Translations under genes and position numbers: made by a program | From: Gammaproteobacteria bacterium | GTDB taxonomy: Bacteria > Pseudomonadota > Gammaproteobacteria > HK1 | Length of the DNA: 37,342 nucleotides | NCBI GenBank assembly: GCA_022824305.1 | Contig: JAJEAD010000001.1 | Span: 1 to 37,342 of the forward strand | Direction: 5' to 3' | In this document: piece after piece, positions 8,146 through 13,713 of the stretch | Layout of the letters: each line of letters begins with the position of its first letter | Position numbering within the stretch: position 1 is the first letter of the stretch | Notes under the pieces: generated by a model | What the model saw: the letters and a program-made list of their open reading frames with translations, nothing else | Databases searched by the model: none | What the model was told of the DNA's origin: nothing

Positions 8146-8475
8146 ATGAACACCACCGACACGACCGTCGAGCGCGGCAGCGGCAATGTCTTCGCCGACC
8201 TTGGCCTTCCCGATGCCGACGCCCACCTCGTGAAGGCCGAGCTCGTGAGCCGCATCGACGATATCGTGCGCGGGCGCGGCTTGACGCAAACCGAGGCTGC
8301 GCGGCTGCCGGGTCTGTCCCAGCCCGACGTGTCGCGGCTGCTGCGGGGCAACTTCCGCGAGTACTCGCTCGAACGTCTGCTCAACGCACTCGGGCGCGAC
8401 ATCGACATCGTCATCCGCAACCCGCGTTCCGCCGAAGGCGGAAAGCTCCGCATCGCCGCCGCCGAGACCGCCTGA
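8146..8475 (+). CDS. XRE-family HigA-like antitoxin
   Basis: A 109-residue protein with one Cro/C1-type helix-turn-helix (about residues 38-72: DDIVRGRGLTQTEAARL...LSQPDVSRLLRG, then REYSLERLLNALGRDIDIVI). It is the usual partner of Gp49-like toxins and directly follows the truncated toxin with a four-base gap. In the family it binds and neutralises the toxin and represses the operon. One oddity is a Pro at the end of the second helix (ARLPG, where relatives usually have a Leu or Met), which may weaken the DNA-binding motif. A hairpin follows the stop codon directly. A near-identical 5' fragment of this gene occurs about 1.9 kb downstream. Confidence 0.85.
   Translation: MNTTDTTVERGSGNVFADLGLPDADAHLVKAELVSRIDDIVRGRGLTQTEAARLPGLSQPDVSRLLRGNFREYSLERLLNALGRDIDIVIRNPRSAEGGKLRIAAAETA
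8220..8256 (+). repeat. 37-base exact direct repeat, copy 1 (inside XRE antitoxin)
   Basis: This stretch, coding for the AHLVKAELVSRI segment of the antitoxin, is identical over 37 bases to 10170-10206. The flanking 5' coding sequence is also similar, so the second copy is a partial duplicate of a related antitoxin gene. Confidence 0.9.
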
Positions 8476-8476
8476 C

Positions 8477-8502
8477 GCCCGGCTTTCCCCCGAGAGCCGG
8501 GC
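8477..8502 (+). terminator. Hairpin after the XRE antitoxin gene
   Basis: GCCCGGCT (8477-8484) pairs with AGCCGGGC (8495-8502) around a 10-base loop, starting two bases after the antitoxin stop codon. There is no T run afterwards, so it is at most a weak intrinsic terminator or an RNA 3'-end stabiliser. Confidence 0.45.
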
Positions 8503-8612
8503 CCCGGTCAAGCCTCTCGCCGAGCCTTCCTCGCCTGGCGCGTCCATGGTCGCGGTCAGACGCTCCCGCGCGGCGCTCGCGTTGGCCCGCGAACGCGGCT
8601 AACGTTTCGCGG

Positions 8613-9308
8613 ATGTGCGGGCGCTTCACCCAGATGTTCACCTGGCGGGAGGTCTACGAGTTCCTGAACCTCTTCGGCGCGCCGCGCAACCTCGAGCCCC
8701 GCTACAACGTGGCGCCGAGCCAGAATGTCGCCGTGGTCCGCGCCGAGGCGGGCCGGCGCCGGCTCTCGATGCTGCGTTGGGGACTCATCCCGGGCTGGGC
8801 CAGGGAGCCGAACATCGGCTACCGGCTCATCAACGCGCGAGCGGAGACGGCCAAAACGAAGCCCGCCTTCCGCGCCGCCTGGCGGGCGCCGAGGCGCTGC
8901 CTCGTCCCGGCCGACGGGTTCTACGAGTGGACGCGCCGCGGCGCGCTCCGCCAGCCCTGGCTCATCGCCATGCACGACGGCACGCTCTTCGCCTTCGCCG
9001 GACTGTGGGAGCGGTGGACGGTCCCGGAGGGGACGGTGTTCAAGGGTTCCCTCGCCGAGTTTGCACCCGGCGACTCGATCGAGACCTGCACCATTCTCAC
9101 GACCGCGGCCAACGAAGCGATGGCCCTGGTCCACGACCGGATGCCGGTGATTCTCCCCCCCGCGCTGTTTGATTCCTGGCTCGCGGGCGATGATGTACCG
9201 CTCGGCCCCTTCCCGCCGGAGCCGATGAGCGTCCGGCCCGTCAGCACCCTCGTCAACAAGCCCTCGAACGACGACCCCCGCTGCATCGAGCCCGTGACGC
9301 TCTGTTGA
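8613..9308 (+). CDS. SRAP-domain protein (YedK/HMCES family), abasic-site processing
   Basis: A 231-residue SRAP (SOS response-associated peptidase) protein. After removal of the initiator Met, Cys2 (MCGRF) is the nucleophile that forms a thiazolidine crosslink with abasic sites in single-stranded DNA. Other conserved features are PRYNVAPSQ (about 29-37), RWGLIPGWA (52-60), the NARAET motif (about 72-77), CLVPADGFYEW, in which the Glu is catalytic, and HDRMPVIL, which holds the active-site His. The family protects replication forks and resolves HMCES-type crosslinks. The ATG at 8613 is fixed by the need for Cys at position 2. It lies within a run of toxin-antitoxin remnants; SRAP genes are often found in mobile or defence regions but also as ordinary housekeeping genes. 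Confidence 0.95.
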   Translation: MCGRFTQMFTWREVYEFLNLFGAPRNLEPRYNVAPSQNVAVVRAEAGRRRLSMLRWGLIPGWAREPNIGYRLINARAETAKTKPAFRAAWRAPRRCLVPADGFYEWTRRGALRQPWLIAMHDGTLFAFAGLWERWTVPEGTVFKGSLAEFAPGDSIETCTILTTAANEAMALVHDRMPVILPPALFDSWLAGDDVPLGPFPPEPMSVRPVSTLVNKPSNDDPRCIEPVTLC

Positions 9309-9571
9309 ATCGCCCCCCTCGGGCGCGCTCCCTGATCCGCCGAATGCGCGCTCCGCATCTTTCTCACCCTCTCAGCTCTCCCGATCCCCGCGGCGGCCTG
9401 TCTCCGCAGTGGTCCCGCGACCGCCAGTGCCCGCCGACGCGAGGGCGAACCGGGCGACAGCCGGACGAGGCGCAGGAGATCGGAAGAGCGGTCCTTACGC
9501 CCCCATCGTCCATGCTCCGATGGCCACTGTGGCCACTCTTGTTTCGCCCAATGGATCCACCTTTTCGGCGA

Positions 9572-9958
9572 CTATGGTTCAACCGGTCGAACCAAGCATT
9601 CACGAAACCACTCCGCGAGGTCCTCGTAATCCGTTTCACCACGGGCGACGCTGGTAATCGTGTCCGCGATCGCGTCGTCGTCTTCGACGAACTCATAACC
9701 GCTCCTCCGGGCCATCAACTCGACCAGATAGAGCGCTGTCCTCTTGTTGCCGTCCGCAAAGCCATGGTTGCAGACAATGCCGTGGACCAGTGCCTCCGCC
9801 TTTTGATGAATACGTCGGTGATAGCCGTCATGAGGGCGAGCAATCGCCGACTGAGTCGAGTGCTCGTTTACGATCCCAGGGATTCCGCCATCCTGAAGCG
9901 CTTCCTCAGGGCCGCGGACCGCATCCGCCCAGGTGACGCGGTAGTGTGGCCTACCGAT
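9572..9958 (-). pseudogene. Doc-family (Fic/death-on-curing) toxin lacking a usable start codon
   Basis: Reading the minus strand from 9958 to the TAG at 9572-9574 gives a full-length Doc-like protein of about 128 residues: HYRVTWADAV, LQDGGIPGIVNEHS, AIARPHDGYH, KAEALVHGIVCNHGFADGNKRTALYLVELM, then a C-terminal DYEDLAEWF. The active-site motif HGFADGNKR fits the Doc consensus HxFx(D/N)(A/G)NKR exactly. In the family Doc phosphorylates EF-Tu and stops translation. The frame is bounded upstream by a TGA at 9971-9973, and no ATG, GTG or TTG occurs before the active site. Where the initiator is expected, overlapping the antitoxin stop by eight bases, the codon is ATC (9956-9958). The toxin is either silenced by a one-base change or starts on a very rare codon. 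Confidence 0.72.
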
Positions 9959-10037
9959 TTGCCAGCACCGTCATGGCCCTTCGACGCTTCTCGGAGGTCT
10001 TCTTGATGATCCGTTCGGATGTCTGCGTCACAGGCTT
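9951..10037 (-). pseudogene. Doc-associated antitoxin, C-terminal remnant
   Basis: The minus-strand frame ending at the TAG at 9951-9953 gives KPVTQTSERIIKKTSEKRRR then AMTVLANR, which resembles the short basic C-terminus of antitoxins paired with this kind of Doc toxin. It lies directly upstream of the Doc frame and overlaps it, as expected for an antitoxin-toxin pair. The frame remains open to 10205, but beyond about 10040 it is antisense to an inserted XRE-antitoxin fragment and no longer looks like an antitoxin. The original N-terminus seems to have been lost in that rearrangement. An internal GTG would give only 26 residues. Confidence 0.45.
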
Positions 10038-10120
10038 TGCCGCACCGGACCTGCGCTGGATGCGCGTCCCCGAGCCGGAACGTGTCGTCTCGACGACCTG
10101 CTTCGAGGCTTTGTTCGCCG

Positions 10121-10209
10121 ACCGCGACAGCGGAAATGTCTCCTCCGATCTCGGACTTCCCGATGCCGGCGCCCACCTCGTGAAGGCCGAGCTCGTGAGC
10201 CGCATCTAC
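10121..10209 (+). pseudogene. 5' fragment of a second XRE/HigA-like antitoxin
   Basis: Codes for DSGNVSSDLGLPDAGAHLVK then AELVSRI, matching residues about 11-38 of the intact antitoxin at 8146-8475 (GSGNVFADLGLPDADAHLVK...). The match ends abruptly at about 10209, just before the helix-turn-helix would begin, where it meets the 3' end of an inverted antidote remnant. No start codon or toxin partner is present. It is a broken duplicate. Confidence 0.75.
10170..10206 (+). repeat. 37-base exact direct repeat, copy 2 (in antitoxin fragment)
   Basis: Identical over 37 bases to 8220-8256. The two copies are 1950 bases apart in direct orientation with the SRAP gene and the Doc locus between them, so recombination between them could delete or excise that interval. 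Confidence 0.9.
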
Positions 10210-10211
10210 GA

Positions 10212-10515
10212 TACGGATGAAGACGCAGCCCCAGGGCCTTCAGGACGCTGGCCACAGTTGCGAGGCCCGGGTTCCTGTCGCGCGAAAGCGCCTTTACCGG
10301 CTCTCCCTGCCCAATCCGGGCCTGGCCGCGACAGCGGCCATCCCCTTGGAACGGACCACATCCCCTAGCGCTGCCGCGATCACTTGCAGATCGCCGTCCT
10401 CGAGTGCCGCCTCGAGATAGGCCACGACGTCGCTCGCATCTTCCAGATAGTCCGCAGGGTCCCACTGAAGCGTTTTCACCCTGGCGGCAGCCGCTCGTTT
10501 CCGAGGTTCGTTCAT
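10212..10515 (-). pseudogene. HTH-type addiction-module antidote, frameshifted and 3'-truncated
   Basis: From the ATG at 10515, which has a strong GGAGGAAG ribosome binding site, the minus strand encodes LQWDPADYLEDASDVVAYLE and ALEDGDLQVIAAALGDVVRSKGMAAVA, typical of the HigA-like 'probable addiction module antidote' family. After PGLGRES the frame ends at a stop near 10294. The expected continuation (VKALSRDRNPGLATVASVLK, ALGLRLHPYR) is found at once in another frame, so a one- or two-base indel lies near 10295. The match then ends at about 10212, where the sequence changes to the XRE-antitoxin fragment on the other strand. No toxin partner of this family is visible next to it. Confidence 0.7.
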
Positions 10516-10680
10516 CAGCTTCCTCCCGTCACCAGCTCCCGCTCCATCCTGCCTGAACCCGTCGCCAAGCCCCGATCCGGTTCCGCCCGCGCATCATGCG
10601 CCGCGCTGGAGTTATTCAAGCCTTTCGCAAAACCGAGTCAGATGCTTTGTTTCGTTACAGAATCAACGTAAGCGTACGCG

Positions 10681-10710
10681 GAAGCTGCCCTTGTAATGTC
10701 AGGCAGCTTC
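10681..10710. repeat. Inverted repeat in an A+T-richer gap
   Basis: GAAGCTGCC (10681-10689) and GGCAGCTTC (10702-10710) form a perfect 9-bp stem around a 12-base loop. The surrounding gap (10516-10806) is less G+C-rich than its neighbours and holds no gene I can recognise. It may be a relic of a mobile element end or a terminator, but there is no T run. Confidence 0.5.
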
Positions 10711-10806
10711 GGAAAGGGCTTTGTCGTGACGCCCCCAGGTCCAGCGCTACTCCGAGAGGTCTGGGGCGGGGGCGGGCGCCAAGTCAATCCGCCGAGAGTT
10801 GAGCGA

Positions 10807-11094
10807 TCACGCTGCCACGAAGCGCTCGACCGCGAGTTGCCGGGCGCGGTCTCGGGCCTGCCACAGGTCCCAGGCCATCTGCATCCCCAGCCAGGTCTCG
10901 GGCGTCGAGCCGAAGGCTTTCGACAGCCTTATCGCCATCTCTACCGAAATCCCCGTGCGCTCGTTCACGAGTTCGGACAGCGCCTGCCGCGTGACGCCCA
11001 GCCCTTGGGCTGCCCGCGTCACGCTGAGGCCCAGGGGCTCGAGGCATTGCCGCTTCACGATGCCGCCCGGATGCGGCGGGTTGTGCATCCTCAT
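10807..11094 (-). CDS. higA: HigA-family addiction module antitoxin
   Basis: A 95-residue HigA antitoxin. It starts with the family signature MRMHNPPHPGG, followed by the helix-turn-helix (about residues 20-60, LGLSVTRAAQGLGVTRQALSELVNER) and the conserved TGISVEMAIRLSKAFGSTPETWL stretch. It lies 11 bases downstream of the higB toxin gene on the same strand, the standard toxin-first order of higBA. In the family HigA binds HigB and the operon promoter. Another HigA, clearly a paralogue with the same signatures, lies on the opposite strand at 13315-13602. Confidence 0.92.
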   Translation of the reverse strand: MRMHNPPHPGGIVKRQCLEPLGLSVTRAAQGLGVTRQALSELVNERTGISVEMAIRLSKAFGSTPETWLGMQMAWDLWQARDRARQLAVERFVAA

Positions 11095-11105
11095 GTCCGG
11101 TTTCC

Positions 11106-11387
11106 TCAGTGACAGTCCTCATAGTCCACATCGACCGCCGCACCGTCCTCGAATCGGAACGTCACGCGCCAGTTGCCCGATACTGAAACTGCATAGCGCC
11201 CCTTCATCCGTCCCTTCAGTTCGCGCAAGCGGAACCCCGGCAGGCTCATGCCCTCCGGACCGCGGCTGAGGTCGGGTGCCGCCAGGATGTCCCGCAGCTT
11301 CTCCACATGCGCTGGCGCGACACGCCGGGCCGTCCGGCCCTCGTAGAGCGCCTTCAGTCCGCGATGCCGAAGCGATGCGATCATCAC
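11106..11387 (-). CDS. higB: HigB/RelE-family mRNA interferase toxin
   Basis: A 93-residue toxin of the HigB (RelE/ParE superfamily) type. Family features are FRHRGLK-like start (SLRHRGLKALYEG), VAPAHVEKLRDILAAPDL, the LPGFRLRELKGRMKGRYAVS core and the closing NWRVTFRFEDGAAVDVDYEDCH. In the family it is a ribosome-dependent mRNA interferase. The frame starts with two ATG codons (11387 and 11384). It forms an apparently complete pair with the downstream higA and is divergent from the AbiE-like cassette, with 139 bases between the two start regions. Confidence 0.9.
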   Translation of the reverse strand: MMIASLRHRGLKALYEGRTARRVAPAHVEKLRDILAAPDLSRGPEGMSLPGFRLRELKGRMKGRYAVSVSGNWRVTFRFEDGAAVDVDYEDCH

Positions 11388-11420
11388 GCAATCGTATTCC
11401 GTCGTCTGTCAACTGCCAAT

Positions 11421-11449
11421 TTGCACTCTTTCTACGGACAACATATCCG
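11421..11449 (+). promoter_or_regulatory. Candidate sigma-70 promoter for the AbiE-like operon
   Basis: TTGCAC (11421-11426) and TATCCG (11444-11449) are separated by 17 bases. The -35 matches TTGACA at four positions and the -10 has the TAT start. It lies about 80 bases before the likely start codon of the first AbiE-like gene, and an inverted repeat overlaps the -10. It is a plausible but weak assignment. Confidence 0.35.
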
Positions 11450-11451
11450 TA
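11433..11451. promoter_or_regulatory. Operator-like inverted repeat TACGGA-N7-TCCGTA
   Basis: TACGGA (11433-11438) and TCCGTA (11446-11451) are perfect inverted 6-base arms around CAACATA. It lies between the divergent higBA and AbiE-like operons and overlaps the candidate -10 of the latter. HigA or the AbiEi-like regulator is the likely binder, by analogy with autoregulated toxin-antitoxin operons. Confidence 0.5.
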
Positions 11452-11466
11452 ACAAGAGCCTTGCAT

Positions 11467-11505
11467 ACTAACATTCATGGTGTTAGTGTTCATCTTGGCG
11501 TTAGT
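11467..11505. promoter_or_regulatory. Three-copy ACTAAC/GTTAGT repeat cluster
   Basis: ACTAAC at 11467-11472, then GTTAGT at 11482-11487 and again at 11500-11505. The first two form an inverted repeat and the last two are direct repeats 18 bases apart. They fall in the leader just before the likely ATG (11527) of the AbiEi-like gene. The arrangement suggests binding sites for a dimeric regulator such as AbiEi. Confidence 0.5.
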
Positions 11506-11526
11506 AAAAGCCGAGAAGTGCTGGCA

Positions 11527-12504
11527 ATGCCCATCGCCGCCGCGCTCCAGCGCTACCTGGAAAGTACCCTTCACGAGCCCGCGAGGGTCGTTTTACTCGA
11601 ACGCGCGCCGAGCCTTCCCTCGTTTCTTTCCCGGATGTATAGCCTTCTTGAGGGCAACGTAGCCGGAAGGCGATGCATCTTCCTCTCGACCGCCGACAAC
11701 ACCGCCACGCCATCCGACATCGCAAAGCATGTCGCCCTGGTCCGCTCCACCGTTGACGCCATCGTCGTCTTCGTCGCTCCCTGGATGAGCGCGCACAACC
11801 GCTCGCGCCTCATCGGACAAAGGGTTCCGTTCGTCGTGCCCGGCAAACAGCTCTACATCCCTGACCTTGCAATGGACTTGCGCGAACGCTTCCGCACGCC
11901 GAAGCCGCGCAGCGCAGTCGGCCTCTCGCCGGCAGCTCAGGCGGTACTGTTCCATCGCCTTTTGCGGCTCGACGAAGCTGCGACAACACCGTCTCTCATA
12001 GCGCCGCAATTGCACTATTCGGCGATGTCGATCGGCCGCGCGTTCGACGATCTAGTGAGTGCAGGGCTTGCCCACTCCGAGAGATACGGCAGAAAGCGGC
12101 GCATTCGGTTCAAGACCGAAGGCAGGCAACTGTTCGATGCCTCGCACGACCTGCTGCGCAGCCCGGTGCGTACCGAAAAGTTCATCCAGGATGTTCACGC
12201 CGCTCCACCCCTGAAGCATGCGGGCGAGAGTGCGCTGGCGGAGCTCACTGAATTGTCCTCGCCACCGTTTCTGGCATTCGCGGTTGCAGCCAGCGATTGG
12301 AAGGTTGTCGCCCAGACCTGCGGGCTCGTCGAAACCGACCGGGATCAAGCTTCCCATATCGTAGAAACCTGGTCATATGCCCCTGCTGCCTTGACTACCA
12401 CACACACCGTGGATCCGCTGTCGCTCTATGCTCAGTTCCACGCTCACCGCGATGAGCGCGTTTCCATGGCAGCGGAACGACTGTTGGACGGAATGCCGTG
12501 GTGA
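11527..12504 (+). CDS. AbiEi-like winged-helix antitoxin/regulator with an N-terminal extra domain
   Basis: A 325-residue protein paired with an AbiEii-like nucleotidyltransferase. Residues about 133-198 look like a MarR-type winged helix (LSPAAQAVLFHRLL, LHYSAMSIGRAFDDLVSAGL, RYGRKRRIRF). Residues about 230-260 (HAGESALAELTELSSPPFLAFAV) match the start of the AbiEi C-terminal domain, which begins in relatives with a G-x-SAL-x-x-x-T-x-L pattern. Residues 1-125 form an additional alpha/beta domain (RVVLLE, CIFLST, AIVVFVAP, VPFVVPGKQLYIPDL) whose fold I cannot name. The ATG at 11527 is preferred; a TTG at 11461 would extend into the repeat-rich leader. The stop overlaps the next gene (GTGA), so both are translated together. 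In AbiE systems this partner neutralises the toxin and represses the operon. Confidence 0.72.
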   Translation: MPIAAALQRYLESTLHEPARVVLLERAPSLPSFLSRMYSLLEGNVAGRRCIFLSTADNTATPSDIAKHVALVRSTVDAIVVFVAPWMSAHNRSRLIGQRVPFVVPGKQLYIPDLAMDLRERFRTPKPRSAVGLSPAAQAVLFHRLLRLDEAATTPSLIAPQLHYSAMSIGRAFDDLVSAGLAHSERYGRKRRIRFKTEGRQLFDASHDLLRSPVRTEKFIQDVHAAPPLKHAGESALAELTELSSPPFLAFAVAASDWKVVAQTCGLVETDRDQASHIVETWSYAPAALTTTHTVDPLSLYAQFHAHRDERVSMAAERLLDGMPW

Positions 12505-13256
12505 CCGGGATCGACAGGTTTCGCGAACACTTCGCAGGCCACGAGGGTCAGTACGCCATCATCGGCGGAACCGCTTGCGACTTGCTCTTCAATGCAGCGG
12601 GTCTCGCCTTCAGGGCGACCAAGGACATCGATATGGTGCTCTGCGTCGAAGTAGTCGACGCTGAATTTGGAACAGCCTTCCGGGCGTTTCTCCATGCAGG
12701 CGGGTATCAGGCCCGTGAACGGGGCGACGGGAGCAGAGAGTTCTACCGATTTCACCGTCCGAGCGACCGCAGCTTCCCCTTCATGCTCGAGCTCTCTTCG
12801 CGACGGCCGGGGAACTTCGACCTGTCCGATGATGCGCTCCTGACACGGATACCGGTAGATCAGGACATCGTCAGTCTTTCGGCAATCCTGCTGGACGAGA
12901 TCTATTTCGAGGCGCTCCAGGCAGCGAAACGGCAGGTCGACGGCGTCACGATCATTGACGAGACGCTGCTCATACCATTCAAGGCCCGCGCTGTACTCGA
13001 TCTCACCGCTCGTTCGGAGGCAGGCGCGAACGTCGACCGCAAGGACATCAGGAAGCATCGCAACGATGTCTTCCGGCTGGCGTCGCTTCTTCCCCGAATT
13101 GCACGGGTCGTACTACCGGAACCCGTCCGCCAGGACCTTCGTGCTTTTGTCGACCAGGCCCATGCCGACGCATCTCTGGATCCTGGGACCTTTGGCGTTC
13201 CCTTCACCCGGGACGAGGCAGTCGATCTTCTCCGCACCGTATATCGGCTGACATAG
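12501..13256 (+). CDS. AbiEii-like nucleotidyltransferase toxin
   Basis: A 251-residue protein of the nucleotidyltransferase AbiEii/AbiGii superfamily (MNT fold). The N-terminal motif IIGGTACDLLF (about 20-30) holds the GG of the nucleotide-binding turn, and TKDIDMVL (40-47) supplies the D-x-D metal ligands Asp42 and Asp44. The later IPFKARAVLDL (about 156-166) and DRKDIRKHRNDVFRL (about 178-192) stretches are typical of this family and hold the conserved Lys and KHxxDVFRL helix. In characterised type IV systems the toxin transfers nucleotides, for example to tRNA acceptor stems, and arrests growth, which can block phage. GTG at 12501 overlaps the stop of the first gene by four bases; a GTG at 12498 is also possible. 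All key residues are present. Confidence 0.82.
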   Translation: MTGIDRFREHFAGHEGQYAIIGGTACDLLFNAAGLAFRATKDIDMVLCVEVVDAEFGTAFRAFLHAGGYQARERGDGSREFYRFHRPSDRSFPFMLELSSRRPGNFDLSDDALLTRIPVDQDIVSLSAILLDEIYFEALQAAKRQVDGVTIIDETLLIPFKARAVLDLTARSEAGANVDRKDIRKHRNDVFRLASLLPRIARVVLPEPVRQDLRAFVDQAHADASLDPGTFGVPFTRDEAVDLLRTVYRLT

Positions 13257-13262
13257 CAGGAA

Positions 13263-13301
13263 ATGACCGCGCTCAATGTCGACAATCTCGACTACCACTA
13301 G
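13263..13301 (+). pseudogene. 3' stub of a higB toxin gene
   Basis: Six bases after the AbiEii-like stop, 12 codons read [12 protein letters not shown] before a TAG at 13299-13301. This closely resembles the usual C-terminus of HigB toxins (…A-x-x-V-D-x-x-DYH) and lies 13 bases before a higA start, exactly where higB should end. The rest of the toxin gene is missing and the AbiE-like cassette stands in its place. Confidence 0.6.
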
Positions 13302-13314
13302 CGAGGCAACACCG

Positions 13315-13602
13315 ATGCTCATGCACGATCCGCCCCATCCCGGCGCATTCCTCCGCCGCCAGTGCCTCGAGCCCCTCGGGCTCACGGTGACCGAGGCCGC
13401 GAAGGGACTCGCGGTCTCGCGCAACACGCTCTCGATGCTGCTCAACGGCCGCATCGGGATTTCTCCCGAGATGGCCATCCGCCTCTCGCAGGCGTTCGGC
13501 GGCAGCCCCGAGAGTTGGCTCCAGCAGCAGTTGCACTACGATCTCTGGCACGCCCAGCAGGACCGCGAGGAGGTTCCCGTCCGCCGCTTTGCCGCCGCCT
13601 GA
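13315..13602 (+). CDS. higA: HigA-family addiction module antitoxin without an intact toxin
   Basis: A 95-residue HigA protein beginning [17 protein letters not shown], with the helix-turn-helix [26 protein letters not shown] (about 20-45) and the conserved [22 protein letters not shown] stretch. The ATG at 13315 is chosen because family members begin [10 protein letters not shown]; an in-frame ATG at 13276 would overlap the higB stub. Its own toxin has been reduced to the 12-codon stub just upstream. It may now be expressed with the AbiE-like pair as a third gene, or act in trans on the other higBA locus, to which it is clearly related. Confidence 0.9.
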   Translation: MLMHDPPHPGAFLRRQCLEPLGLTVTEAAKGLAVSRNTLSMLLNGRIGISPEMAIRLSQAFGGSPESWLQQQLHYDLWHAQQDREEVPVRRFAAA

Positions 13603-13713
13603 GCGCGCGGGCCGGACGCCGGCCACGCCCGCGCGCGGCAGGATTCGCTCGAGGTCGCCGGGACGGAATGACCCCGACGTTGGCGGCGGACCGCACACCA
13701 CGGAGTGAGACTC

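Noticed and set aside
9577..9594. GGTTC...GAACC inverted repeat that resembles a tRNA T-arm
   Set aside because: No acceptor, D or anticodon stems can be built around it, and it lies at the end of the Doc reading frame. It is probably coding sequence.
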